Source: Pseudoalteromonas luteoviolacea S2607 (GTDB taxonomy: Bacteria; Pseudomonadota; Gammaproteobacteria; Enterobacterales; Alteromonadaceae). From it: a DNA stretch of 64,000 nucleotides. A model generated the notes under the pieces. That model was not told where the DNA came from. It did not search any database and was given only the letters and a program-made list of their open reading frames with translations. This document shows, piece after piece, positions 25,825 to 34,440 of this stretch; position 1 is the first letter of the stretch, and every line of letters starts with the position of its first letter. Location of the stretch: positions 310,001-374,000 of the forward strand of contig NZ_AUXV01000072.1 in NCBI RefSeq assembly GCF_001625575.1. The letters run 5' to 3'. A program made the position numbers and the translations under genes.

Positions 25825-26533
25825 TGCTGCTTTGTTTTTTATATGTTGTTGACTTACGATCCCCTCCTCGTGGTAATGGCGTGGCTCTTCTGCCCGCCAA
25901 AGCCTCAACTTGCTGTTTAAACCTATCACTGCCAAGTACCCACATTTTGTTGGTAGCACTCTGTATATCCGCCAACGTTTTTGCGGGTATTTGTTTTTCA
26001 AATAAGGCGCGATAACACGCTTGTCTATTTTGATCAGTTACGCCAAGCGCCCTGTACAGCGCATGCTCTGTAATTAACTCAACCCGTTTGCCCACCGCAT
26101 TATGCTGGTAACTCGACCAAGTATAGTCCGCTGGGCGAGACACCATATTAGCACGCACAGGGTTAAGCTCGATGTAGCGGCTGACTAGCAAAAAGTAATT
26201 GTCAGTCTCCACCAAGGTTGACTTATAACGCCCTTCCCAGAGAGTACCAGTCCTTTGATAAGCACGGTTAAAGTAACCTACATAGTAACGCCCTAGTGAC
26301 TGCATAAGCTTACTTACCCCATTGGCGGTGGTTGGTGTAAGCAGTAAATGCACATGATTTGTCATTAAAACGTATGCATGTATTTGCACATCGTATTCAT
26401 GCGCATACTGTTTTAACTTATCTAAATAAACAGCGTAATCGATATTTTCGACAAAAGTCACTTGCCTATTGTTACCACGCTGAACAACATGTTGAGGAAT
26501 ATTGGGTAAGTTTAATCTGGGCAGTCTAGCCAT
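25817..26533 (-). mobile_element. REP-associated tyrosine transposase (RAYT, IS200/Y1-like)
   Basis: 238 residues. The HUH motif HVH is at 60-62 (YVLMTNHVHLLLTPT), and the candidate catalytic Tyr84 is in SLGRYYVGYFNRAY; GTLWEGRYKSTLVETDNYF and YIELNPVRANMV complete the RAYT pattern. Such enzymes cut and join single-stranded DNA at REP sequences and are single-copy domesticated transposases. It is flanked by inverted REP units at 25801-25824 and 26593-26616, so it is the likely mobiliser of the repeat family spread over 21-41 kb. Its reading frame ends inside the left REP. Confidence 0.9.
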
Positions 26534-26592
26534 AGTATCACTAATCCTTTAGTGTTTAGTCTGTTAACTATAGCTGAGTATTTTACATTGGG

Positions 26593-26616
26593 ATCAATGA
26601 CTCTGACCCCATTGAT
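26593..26616 (-). repeat. REP unit, right flank of the RAYT gene
   Basis: Full reverse copy (core GACTCTGACCCCATTG), the mirror of the unit at 25801. It also lies 3 nt after the stop codon of the parvulin gene. Confidence 0.9.
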
Positions 26617-26619
26617 ATT

Positions 26620-26898
26620 TTACGTGCGGTACAAGACTTTAATGATGTGCCAGCCAAATTTCGTTTTAACTAGCTGCGGCGTGAGCACTTCACAAGAGAA
26701 GCAGACTTTATCAAATTGAGGGACCATGGTACCGCGCCTAAATTCACCTAAATCCCCCCCTTTTTTACCAGATGGACAGGTCGAATGTTTTTTTGCTAGT
26801 GTTTGAAACTTAGCCCCTTTTTTTAATTGCTGAAGAATATCTTCTGCTTGCTCTTTATGTTTTACCAATATGTGTAAGGCATGTGCTGTACTGGCCAT
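26620..26898 (-). CDS. ppiC: Parvulin-type peptidyl-prolyl isomerase (PpiC-like)
   Basis: 92 residues from the ATG at 26898: ASTAHALHILVKHKEQAEDI, then FQTLAKKHSTCPSGKKGGDL, GEFRRGTMVPQFDKVCFSC and FGWHIIKV. This is the complete minimal parvulin domain (E. coli PpiC 93 aa), a cytoplasmic folding helper catalysing X-Pro isomerisation. The start at 26907 would add three residues not found in the family. A decayed copy lies at 33,009-33,267 together with its REP unit. Confidence 0.92.
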   Translation of the reverse strand: MASTAHALHILVKHKEQAEDILQQLKKGAKFQTLAKKHSTCPSGKKGGDLGEFRRGTMVPQFDKVCFSCEVLTPQLVKTKFGWHIIKVLYRT

Positions 26899-27078
26899 AT
26901 CACTCAATGCTCACTTTCAAATTATTGCACTTTTTATGACAGCAATAATACACCAAAACGCCGTGAATGATGAGTGCTAGGCACTAATTACAAGTAATAT
27001 GGATAAAAGCTAAGTGTGACTTTGTGAACAATCACAGAAGATATAAAAGGCCAGGTCTAACATGTAATTCGATAGAAA

Positions 27079-27102
27079 CCATTGACTCTGACCCCATTGA
27101 TT
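27079..27102 (-). repeat. REP unit
   Basis: Reverse copy with one arm diverged (CCATTGACTCTGACCCC), 9 nt after the stop of the Ntn-hydrolase gene. Confidence 0.8.
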
Positions 27103-27111
27103 TAAGTTCGA

Positions 27112-28536
27112 TTAAACGGTCTGCTGCTGTGACTGCTTTACAAACGAAGAGTGTTGATTAACTACATCAGTTAAGTCTACAGACTTAATCGTTACATCAA
27201 GCGAATGTACGTGAGATTCCAAACCTTCAAAATCAATATTTTCTAATTTGAATTCAAAAACCTGTGTTGATTGGTACATTCGAACCGAAAATGTTTTGTT
27301 GACTAAATCAGCGACGGTTGCCCATTGAGTATAATCGTGTACTTTTCTTCCTTGTGAATCGCGACTGGTTCCCAATGGGATATCAACCGTATTCAGTATA
27401 TGAAATGCCAATGTGGTTGCATCAGCAATACCAACTTCAATATCGGCTTCTATCGGTAGCCTTTCATTGTAAACTTTTGCATAGTCACTGGCATTTTTCT
27501 TGAATAGCTTAACACTCTCCACCTCTCCCGGTTCCAAAAGTTGAAAAACAGGGAATGAGAAATTACTCATCATTGCAGCTCGAACAAAGCGGTCTACAGG
27601 CGTTGAGCTCCCAGGTAAACCCGAAAACCCGGTGCCTTGGGCATGAGAAAAACAATGAAATTTATACGCTGTGCGATGAGCGACATCAACATTCGGAACA
27701 TCTGGGTATCCATCATCATTTTGGAAGTTAAATGGCACCACATTCACATAATTGTTGATCACATTTTCTTGCTGCCAACTAATTAAAGGATCATTAGTTA
27801 ACACACCAATCGGGTTTAGATCCGTGATTTGTAATTGCCCATCTACATATTCCAATACAATGCTGTTTCCAAGTGCATCATGAACAGGGAAATGAAAATT
27901 CATAGCACTAGGTACCGAGCTTGGTATGAAAGGGTTGGCAACCACTATTTTGTCTTTCTTGGCAACTTTGCTCTCTTTTAGCTTAGAACCATGTTTATTG
28001 ACTTTAAGTTGCCCATATTGCAAGCCATCAATTACATCTTGGCAGGTTGCACAGTTAGACAAAATCCACGTTGTTAGACTCGGATAATAGATCACACCTT
28101 TTAATGCAATGGGCTTATTGTGCTCGTCGAGAGGGTCTTGGTATTTTGATTGTGCTAACACCATTGTCCCTGTTGTCAGGCCTTCGCTATTCATTCCATT
28201 GGTCGCAATATTTGCGTTTATATCGCTCTTTAAATCAAGTACGTCACTAATTTCAGTCGCAAAACCATTTAGAGCTATAAAGTCATACTTCCCTTTCCAA
28301 GTTAACAGTAACGGGGTGATTTTATTAATATCCGGACGAAGGATAAAATGCTCTCTGGTCTTATCCTCAGCCAATATATCCAATGAGTGCCCTGCTAGCT
28401 GCGTATATTCAAAATTTTGAGATCGAAAAAATATCTGTGATTTTAAATTAGGACCTAACTCCATAGAGCGGCCTATTACAGGAATACTTTTATCTGGATT
28501 CAATGTTAGAGCTTTGATTGAAAAGTCGGTGCACAT
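27112..28536 (-). CDS. Choloylglycine-hydrolase-family (Ntn) linear amide hydrolase
   Basis: 474 residues beginning MCTDFSIKA; after Met removal, Cys2 is the N-terminal nucleophile of this Ntn-hydrolase family (penicillin V acylase, bile salt hydrolase). Further family marks are SIPVIGRSMELG, NGMNSEGLTTGTMVL and the NDPLISWQQENVINNY stretch. It is longer than typical members (about 330-350). There is no signal peptide, so it acts in the cytoplasm. Substrates could be acyl-homoserine lactones or other amides; this cannot be read from sequence. A REP unit follows the stop. Confidence 0.85.
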   Translation of the reverse strand: MCTDFSIKALTLNPDKSIPVIGRSMELGPNLKSQIFFRSQNFEYTQLAGHSLDILAEDKTREHFILRPDINKITPLLLTWKGKYDFIALNGFATEISDVLDLKSDINANIATNGMNSEGLTTGTMVLAQSKYQDPLDEHNKPIALKGVIYYPSLTTWILSNCATCQDVIDGLQYGQLKVNKHGSKLKESKVAKKDKIVVANPFIPSSVPSAMNFHFPVHDALGNSIVLEYVDGQLQITDLNPIGVLTNDPLISWQQENVINNYVNVVPFNFQNDDGYPDVPNVDVAHRTAYKFHCFSHAQGTGFSGLPGSSTPVDRFVRAAMMSNFSFPVFQLLEPGEVESVKLFKKNASDYAKVYNERLPIEADIEVGIADATTLAFHILNTVDIPLGTSRDSQGRKVHDYTQWATVADLVNKTFSVRMYQSTQVFEFKLENIDFEGLESHVHSLDVTIKSVDLTDVVNQHSSFVKQSQQQTV

Positions 28537-29012
28537 TTTTTAATTCCTTTCTAGATTCAGTAAAAATCATATCTAATTAGTGAATACTGCATTCACGAAC
28601 AATAACCAAACTAGCATTCTCTATATTAATCACCATTACAGATTATTACGTAGGCTGCTGCGCTCGCCCGCTAGAAGCAAAGCTCGCCTAGAAAAGCGGT
28701 CTTGAAGTTGGGGTATGAGTGGACAAAGTACATACAGTGAAATGAGCTATTTTGAGGTCTGATTAAACAGGGTAGTACCCATAAACAAATATGATTTGCG
28801 CGCGTCGTTTTCTACTGCAACTGAGCCGACGCCACTGAGTCAGTTTTTACTGGTTCTCGCCACTTATTCATTAAAATCACTAACAATTGGTAGCTGAGAA
28901 AAAATGCATCCCTTTTAAAATAACAACCTACTGAAAATACAATACTTTATATTTGGTGTGCTTATTGCTCTGTATGACTATGCACTTACTGTACAAAATA
29001 AGGAACTGTATT
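28537..29012. other. Gene-free interval between divergent genes
   Basis: 476 nt with no supported gene or strong hairpin; it contains the divergent promoters of the Ntn-hydrolase and the membrane protein at 29013. Confidence 0.4.
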
Positions 29013-29561
29013 ATGGATATAAAAAGAACAAGAAATTACCTCTTGATGGTGGTTATCGTTTGTCAGATCACTCTACTAATTTGGGAAAGCTTGCATGGTG
29101 GTGTTGTTACTCATCACTTTTTAGCGCGAGAGAATATGCCTGGTTTGTCAAATTGGTGGGGGCTTGTTATATTACCCAGCTTGGTATGGGTCACCGCTTA
29201 CAGCCTTGAACAAAGAGGTCGGCATTTAAAAAGTGGGCAGGCTCGCACTGAGTTTAATAAAATGGCCAGCTTTAGTTTTTTAGGCATGTTACTTATTAGT
29301 CTCATTCAATCAACTATTTTTACCCTAGGCTATTCTACAATCGCAGTATCGATATTAATGTTCCTGGTATTTATTGCACTCTTTTTACCCCTGTACAGAA
29401 TTGAAGCCATTGTCGGTTACATATTAGGCGGGGCCTATTTTACAGGTCCTATGATCCCATTTGTGGGCGTAGTGCTATTTGTAGCGGTATCTTTTTTTGC
29501 ACACTTTTGTATCAAGCCACTCATCACTCACTTCAAAACAGCAAAAACAGCAGCTGAATAA
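29013..29561 (+). CDS. Membrane protein of unknown function, 182 aa
   Basis: The ATG at 29013 follows AAGGA by 7-8 nt and is preferred over the upstream frame at 28953. Five or so hydrophobic helices are visible (YLLMVVIVCQITLLIWESL, WGLVILPSLVWVTAYSL, FLGMLLISLIQSTIF, MFLVFIALFLPLY, MIPFVGVVLFVAVSFFA). No family is recognised. A perfect 14-bp hairpin follows. Confidence 0.7.
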   Translation: MDIKRTRNYLLMVVIVCQITLLIWESLHGGVVTHHFLARENMPGLSNWWGLVILPSLVWVTAYSLEQRGRHLKSGQARTEFNKMASFSFLGMLLISLIQSTIFTLGYSTIAVSILMFLVFIALFLPLYRIEAIVGYILGGAYFTGPMIPFVGVVLFVAVSFFAHFCIKPLITHFKTAKTAAE

Positions 29562-29580
29562 AGACGCTAGATAAACTGCA

Positions 29581-29613
29581 TATTGCTTTGTTGGTTTTAC
29601 CAACAAAGCAATA
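29581..29613 (+). terminator. Hairpin terminator with 14-bp stem
   Basis: TATTGCTTTGTTGG (29581-29594), loop TTTTA, CCAACAAAGCAATA (29600-29613), 19 nt after the membrane protein stop. There is no long T-run, but the stem is perfect. Confidence 0.5.
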
Positions 29614-29730
29614 CATTTGAATATTTACCTGCTCTATATACGTTTAGGCATACTCGCCATAGTTCAATTCAAGTATCACTTATTCTTTAGCTAGACATGT
29701 GTTTGTCACAACAAGGAATTTTAAGAATTG

Positions 29731-29754
29731 ATCAATGACTCTGACCCCATTGAT
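29731..29754 (-). repeat. Single REP unit
   Basis: Reverse copy (ATGACTCTGACCCCATTG), full arms, in the gap before the AraC-type regulator; not close to a stop codon. Confidence 0.85.
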
Positions 29755-29854
29755 TCAAAAATCGTGTAGTCTTGTGTTATATAGTATCAATTGTTTAACT
29801 CCCTTGGCGTGCGAACCAATATTACTTATCAACCAATGTCATACTTAAGACCAT

Positions 29855-30664
29855 ATGCTTCGACTTAACTATCATCCCGTTCAAGGTAAAGTAGCGATTG
29901 CAGAGCAGTACCAAACATTGCACGCTCCAACCCCCCTTTGTCGTTGGGTGAATCTATTTTGGCAAATACATACCCCATTAGGTCAATTTGCATACCACAG
30001 TGTTCCGGACAACTGTGTTGATTGGATAATTAATCTCAATTGTTTTGATGATAATATGCTTATCGCTCCTTTTACCTGTGCCAATACCTTCGAGTTTGAG
30101 GGACCCGCACAGTTTTTTGGTATTCGCTTTAACTTGCTTGGGCACACAAGTTTGTGCAAGGCCCCTTTGGGTGACTGGGCAAGCTATGGCGCTGTTGATG
30201 CCGCAAGTTTGTTTCCATTTGATTTAATTGAAAATACCTATGAAATTTTACAGTCCAGCTTAGACTTTTCATCTCGCTGCAAAGCGTTATCTCAATTGTT
30301 ATTAAAAGAAGTGAACCTACCTCAATTAGACCCAAGACTGATAAACTTTATTCGGTACAGCCAAGCGCACCTAAATACCCATATGCCTTTATCAGACAAA
30401 CAATGCAGCGAGTTTGGTCTCTCTGCGCGCCAATTACGTCGCTTAACTCATGCCCACCTAGGCCTTTCCCCCAAAGACTTTACGCAAGTATTACGCTTTC
30501 AACATTCATTAAAAGCTTTGATAAACACACCTGAAACGCACGCTTGGCAAGATAGCTACTATGATCAAGCGCATTTTATTAAGCACTTTAAGCGCTTTGC
30601 CGGTGTTACCCCCAGAAAATTTCAAAACTTGTCCGTTTTATACAATAAAAGCAAAACTGAATAA
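29855..30664 (+). CDS. AraC-family transcriptional regulator
   Basis: 269 residues. The N-terminal half is an effector domain with HSVPDNCVDWIINL and GPAQFFGIRFNLLG, of the type seen in regulators with a DUF6597 sensor. The C-terminal 100 residues form the two helix-turn-helix units (FGLSARQLRRLTHAHLGLSP and YYDQAHFIKHFKRFAGVTPR). The VOC protein gene follows 46 nt later on the same strand and is likely co-transcribed, suggesting the regulator controls a small-molecule response. Confidence 0.88.
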   Translation: MLRLNYHPVQGKVAIAEQYQTLHAPTPLCRWVNLFWQIHTPLGQFAYHSVPDNCVDWIINLNCFDDNMLIAPFTCANTFEFEGPAQFFGIRFNLLGHTSLCKAPLGDWASYGAVDAASLFPFDLIENTYEILQSSLDFSSRCKALSQLLLKEVNLPQLDPRLINFIRYSQAHLNTHMPLSDKQCSEFGLSARQLRRLTHAHLGLSPKDFTQVLRFQHSLKALINTPETHAWQDSYYDQAHFIKHFKRFAGVTPRKFQNLSVLYNKSKTE

Positions 30665-30710
30665 CGCAGTATATGTGACATCAACATAATCAAGTTAAAA
30701 AGGTATAAAT

Positions 30711-31100
30711 ATGATTAAAGTACAAGCCATGTTTCCGATGATGGTCACACCACACCTCCAAATTATAAAAGACTATTACCATACCCTTTTTGGGTTTACT
30801 GCCGTTTTTTATCAAGAGGACTTTTACTTACATTTAGTGCAGCCAAGCTCTGGTGTTCAATTGGGATTCTTGCATCCAAACCACCCTTCTCAACCAGATT
30901 TTCTGCATCCCAAAATGGAACAAGATGGATATGTAATTTCGCTAGAAGTGGATGATGCTCGAGCAGCTTATACCTATGCACAAGCACAAGAATTAGACAT
31001 AGCGATGCACTATAAAGAGGAGCAATGGGGGCAAAGACACTTTATTTTACAAGACCCTGCCGGATTTAAAATCGACGTGGTTGAGCACTTTCAAGTTTAG
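30711..31100 (+). CDS. VOC (glyoxalase/bleomycin-resistance) family protein
   Basis: 129 residues with the paired beta-alpha-beta-beta-beta modules of the vicinal-oxygen-chelate fold: MVTPHLQIIKDYYHTLFGFT then FYLHLVQPSSGVQLGFLHP, and YVISLEVDDARAAYTYAQAQ then WGQRHFILQDPAGFKIDVVE. Metal-binding candidates are His17 or so and Glu near the C-terminus. The fold serves as lyases, dioxygenases or drug-binding proteins; the sequence does not settle which. It follows the AraC regulator. Confidence 0.85.
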   Translation: MIKVQAMFPMMVTPHLQIIKDYYHTLFGFTAVFYQEDFYLHLVQPSSGVQLGFLHPNHPSQPDFLHPKMEQDGYVISLEVDDARAAYTYAQAQELDIAMHYKEEQWGQRHFILQDPAGFKIDVVEHFQV

Positions 31101-31148
31101 TTTAAGCGTGAAGGCCACCATGGCCTTCGTACTTAAATCAATGATATA

Positions 31149-32801
31149 TCAAAGAGAACCTTTTATTGCATTGAGGATCACGCCCAAATCAGTCTGGGTG
31201 GCAGTGTCTGCGGTATATTTGTAAAGTGCGACAATAACGCCCAATCGCACCAAACAATTAGCACTGCCAGTAAAATGCTTGATCAGCACCTTTTTAATCA
31301 CCGAGTTGCTCGGGTCATTCAACTGTAGACCAGCCGTTTCGAGTAATGGGAATATATCCTTGTAGATGTAGGTAATCAGCGAACTGGGGTTATGATTGAT
31401 ACTACCGCCTTGGTTGTTCCCATCGACTTGATTAAGGCGAAATAGTTGGTCAATGGCCGATGTGATATCAGGCAAAGTAACGCAGCCCTTAATTTTGTCT
31501 TTAAAGGCGTTAGCCCTGTTTACACCTGTTTTACCATGACGATGTATTATTGACCCCTTAATCTCACCGTTTTTTACTACGTAAGCGTCGCAACCATGGG
31601 CGATGGCCTCTTTTAGTTGGGTGATTTTTGCGGGGTCAAAACTGGCGGTTAAGGCATCGGCATAAGTCTTGACCACGGGCAAGAGCGCTTTTTGAGTGAA
31701 CAATGAAAAATTATTTTCGCGTTTGAATTGCTGTATGAGCGGGCAATACTTTTCATCGTACAAAGCTAGGCAGGTGTATTGGCCGCCTGAGCCATAATTT
31801 AACCCCTGGCGATTCTTCGAAGTCAGACCCACCTGTTCGTTATAATCCATGGCTTTTTGCGGTAAAAAGCAAAGATCCATCGGAAACTTGGCATAGTTGC
31901 CGAAACTGGTTAGCGCGGCATCTGCAATACGTACAGATTTAACCCAGCAAATACGCGTATTGATGGTGTCTTCAACCCTTAAATCTTTGCTCTTGAACGA
32001 TAACTGAAAATTGTCCTGAGTATAAGCAATCTCAATGTCGACATTTTTGTCGCCGCGATATTGATAGGTTTCTATATTAACGCGTTTATCGTCCAGAGTG
32101 CTTAAATTGTAGTGGTAGTCACCATTAGCAACCTTATGGGTCAAACAGTCATTAAGGCCGCGCCAAAAAGTATCATCTTGCTTGAGCCGTTTACGCTTGG
32201 TCGGGGTCGTTGCAGATTCAATCTCCTGCTGTAAATCGGTCGCGCCGATTTGGCCTTTAACGAAGTCTTCGTCAATACTGTCGAGTCTGCCCGCTAATAC
32301 ATTGGTCAGGGCTTTTTCATAACTGATCAAAGGAGTGTAGATATTAAAAATACCGTCTTTTAGATAAGCCTCAACTAAACTCTTTTTAGGCGCATCACCG
32401 ATTTTTTTGACGACACTGAACAGGTCGCCAGCCTGACTCTTTTCAACAAAACTGCTATTGAGCTTGGCTTCGAGTAGGTGGTGTAATTGCGTTTCGAAAA
32501 TGTAACCTCCAAAGTCCCTCTCACGACCCTTTTTAAATCGACCATTGTCATCGTGACCAGTACCCGCTCGCCAACAGCCTTCGCTGCTCGATTCCCAAAA
32601 GTATCTGCTTGAGAGTACGTTGGTGTCACTGACGTGGAATGCAAAAAAATGTCTTCGCCCAGATAAAGTGACCGCCATGTCTTTTAACAACCAAAGCTTA
32701 AATGGGCCGATAACCAGCTCTTCTTTATCCATGTCTGCTACCGTAGCCGCCGCTTTGCCATTTGCGTCATACCAGCGAACCAATAAGTCTTCTAGTGCCA
32801 T
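31149..32801 (-). CDS. Hypothetical protein, 550 aa, atypical composition
   Basis: Long open frame with no recognised domain. It is mixed alpha/beta, hydrophilic and without signal peptide or membrane helix. Visible stretches are RRHFFAFHVSDTNVLSSRYF, a charged TTPTKRKRLKQDDTFWRGL near 205-225, and a C-terminal helical part ending TQTDLGVILNAIKGSL. Its DNA has more G and C at third codon positions than the neighbours (GCGCCAAT, GGCCGC, CGCGCCG runs), which suggests recent transfer. It stands alone with a REP-marked region behind it. I cannot assign a function. Confidence 0.75.
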   Translation of the reverse strand: MALEDLLVRWYDANGKAAATVADMDKEELVIGPFKLWLLKDMAVTLSGRRHFFAFHVSDTNVLSSRYFWESSSEGCWRAGTGHDDNGRFKKGRERDFGGYIFETQLHHLLEAKLNSSFVEKSQAGDLFSVVKKIGDAPKKSLVEAYLKDGIFNIYTPLISYEKALTNVLAGRLDSIDEDFVKGQIGATDLQQEIESATTPTKRKRLKQDDTFWRGLNDCLTHKVANGDYHYNLSTLDDKRVNIETYQYRGDKNVDIEIAYTQDNFQLSFKSKDLRVEDTINTRICWVKSVRIADAALTSFGNYAKFPMDLCFLPQKAMDYNEQVGLTSKNRQGLNYGSGGQYTCLALYDEKYCPLIQQFKRENNFSLFTQKALLPVVKTYADALTASFDPAKITQLKEAIAHGCDAYVVKNGEIKGSIIHRHGKTGVNRANAFKDKIKGCVTLPDITSAIDQLFRLNQVDGNNQGGSINHNPSSLITYIYKDIFPLLETAGLQLNDPSNSVIKKVLIKHFTGSANCLVRLGVIVALYKYTADTATQTDLGVILNAIKGSL

Positions 32802-32980
32802 AGTTGTGATCCTGTAAATTGCGCTTTAGACGCACACCTTAAGGCACAGCCCGATAATGAGCTCGGGGAGTTTTATGTAATAAGGCGTTAAAAACATGCG
32901 GATGAGTATATGAGCTGGCTGCATTTGAGAGCGCGGATCATTCTTTGACTTCTAATCAGGCTGGAGACCTTTTAGGTGAG

Positions 32981-33005
32981 ATCAAACAACTCTGACCTTA
33001 TTGAT
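32981..33005 (-). repeat. Diverged REP unit beside the parvulin pseudogene
   Basis: ATCAAACAACTCTGACC... reverse copy with several substitutions. It has the same position relative to the pseudogene as the intact unit at 26593 has to ppiC. Confidence 0.7.
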
Positions 33006-33008
33006 ATT

Positions 33009-33267
33009 TTATAAGCGGTACAATACTTTGATGATGTGCCAGCCAAATTTTGTTTTGACTAGCTGTGGTGTGAATACTTCATAAGAAAAGCAAACTTTAT
33101 CAAATTGAGGAAGCATCGTGTCGCGTCTAAACTCTCCCAAATCCCACTCTTTGAGCGTTTTTAACTAAAGTTTGAAACTTAACATCTTTCTTTAACTGCT
33201 TAAGAATATCTTCCACTTGCTCCTTGTGTTTTACCAATATGTGTAAAACGTGTGCTGTACTAGCCAT
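33009..33267 (-). pseudogene. Decayed duplicate of the parvulin gene
   Basis: The first 34 codons (ASTAHVLHILVKHKEQVEDI and onward) and the last 30 match the gene at 26620, but about 22 nt are missing where CPSGKKGG should be, which shifts the frame. Nucleotide identity includes the 3' flank and the REP unit, so the gene and its repeat were copied together. Not expected to give a functional isomerase. Confidence 0.85.
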
Positions 33268-33464
33268 ATGACACAATGCGCACTGTCTAAATCTAAATAA
33301 ACTGAGCAAAGACACATGTAGCTTAGAACCAAATCACGCTGCTATCTTATTAAGAAGTTGAAGAGTTGAAGTAAAAATCGCTTTACTAACAGCAAAGCAT
33401 AAATTGAAACCTACAAAGTGAAAATCTCTAGTTACTTATCTATTTCGTAGGTATTTTATTTAGG

Positions 33465-33490
33465 GATCAGCAACTCTGATCCCTTTGACT
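33465..33490 (-). repeat. Diverged REP unit upstream of a peptide gene end
   Basis: ATCAGCAACTCTGATCCCTT, reverse copy with several changes, 18 nt after the stop of the small peptide gene that ends at 33509. Confidence 0.6.
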
Positions 33491-33508
33491 AGTGGCGATA
33501 TTCCGCGA

Positions 33509-33658
33509 CTACTTAGTAATATGACAAACCCAACAGCTAGCTAATCTAGTATGATCGATAGTATATCCACCGCCTACTTGAGGTGTAACATCAGCCTGTA
33601 ACGCACTTTTACCCTTCGAAAGGTTTTTAATTGGTTTACTTTTTAGTTTTAGTTTCAT
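33509..33658 (-). CDS. Putative Gly-Gly leader precursor peptide (49 aa)
   Basis: The frame is open further, but the ATG at 33658 follows AAAGGAAATTAAA and starts MKLKLKSKPIKNLSKGKS, which parallels the peptide at 1,786. The leader ends VTPQVGGG, and the 18-residue core YTIDHTRLASCWVCHITK has two cysteines in a C-x2-C pair. This suggests a small secreted or ring-forming peptide, or a metal-binding one. No modification or export genes are adjacent. Confidence 0.6.
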   Translation of the reverse strand: MKLKLKSKPIKNLSKGKSALQADVTPQVGGGYTIDHTRLASCWVCHITK

Positions 33659-34440
33659 TTTAATTTCCTTTTCTGTTTTTATTTTACAAAACACTAACAC
33701 CAGCACACTTTTTGATCAACACAAAAATAAAACTTTTTCCTCACCTTATTTTTATCTAAATTTTAAAGTAGTCAGAGTCATTAAGTATTTTTTCTAGTTT
33801 AAATTAGCAAGAGCCATTCGAGGTTACGGACTTTCTTATATATTGATTTTTATAGCATTAATCATTTTTAATATAATTAAATGCATTAAATGAGCGACAC
33901 TGTTCGAACTACAATTAACTTCGTATTTATAGGCACTGTTCTGAACACTTAGTTACCAACTTAGAAAAACTAAATGAATGTAATTTAAGTGTGTTTTTTC
34001 AATATAATCAATAAGTGAGATATTATATGAATACGCCATAAACTCTGTGCACAATGCAAACAAAGTAAAGCAGTTATGTATCGCTGTCGCCATAACACAA
34101 TCACCCAATGGCAGTTTGATTGTGGCCGCTGTTTACTTATTATCAAAAAGCATTATGCGCAATCATATCGATACGGTGGAACTTGGAAAGCCCAAAAAAA
34201 GTAGCCCACATCCCAGTGAAGAAATATAACGACGCCTCATTGCATTACTTCAGCCAAGTCAAAATGAGCACCTCAAACTTAATCTAAGCCTGCTCGTAAA
34301 GTGTAACTTATAGATATATGAGCAAGTTTTTCTATTTCATAGAATCAACGACTCTGACCCCATTGATTTGCAGACAAACGTCACGAAAGTTAAAAATATG
34401 CACTACGCTAGTATAAGTAAAAAGTAATTAAGAGAAGCCA
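33659..34440. other. Gene-poor interval with one REP unit
   Basis: Very AT-rich; no gene is supported. A 60-codon frame at 34047-34229 lacks a Shine-Dalgarno and has an unconvincing composition. The REP unit at 34343-34367 is listed separately. Confidence 0.5.
34343..34367 (-). repeat. Single REP unit
   Basis: Reverse copy (ACGACTCTGACCCCATTG), about 75 nt before the start of the substrate-binding protein gene. Confidence 0.85.

Noticed and set aside
34047..34229. 60-codon frame in a gene-poor interval
   Set aside because: No ribosome-binding site, no recognised family, and composition similar to non-coding surroundings.
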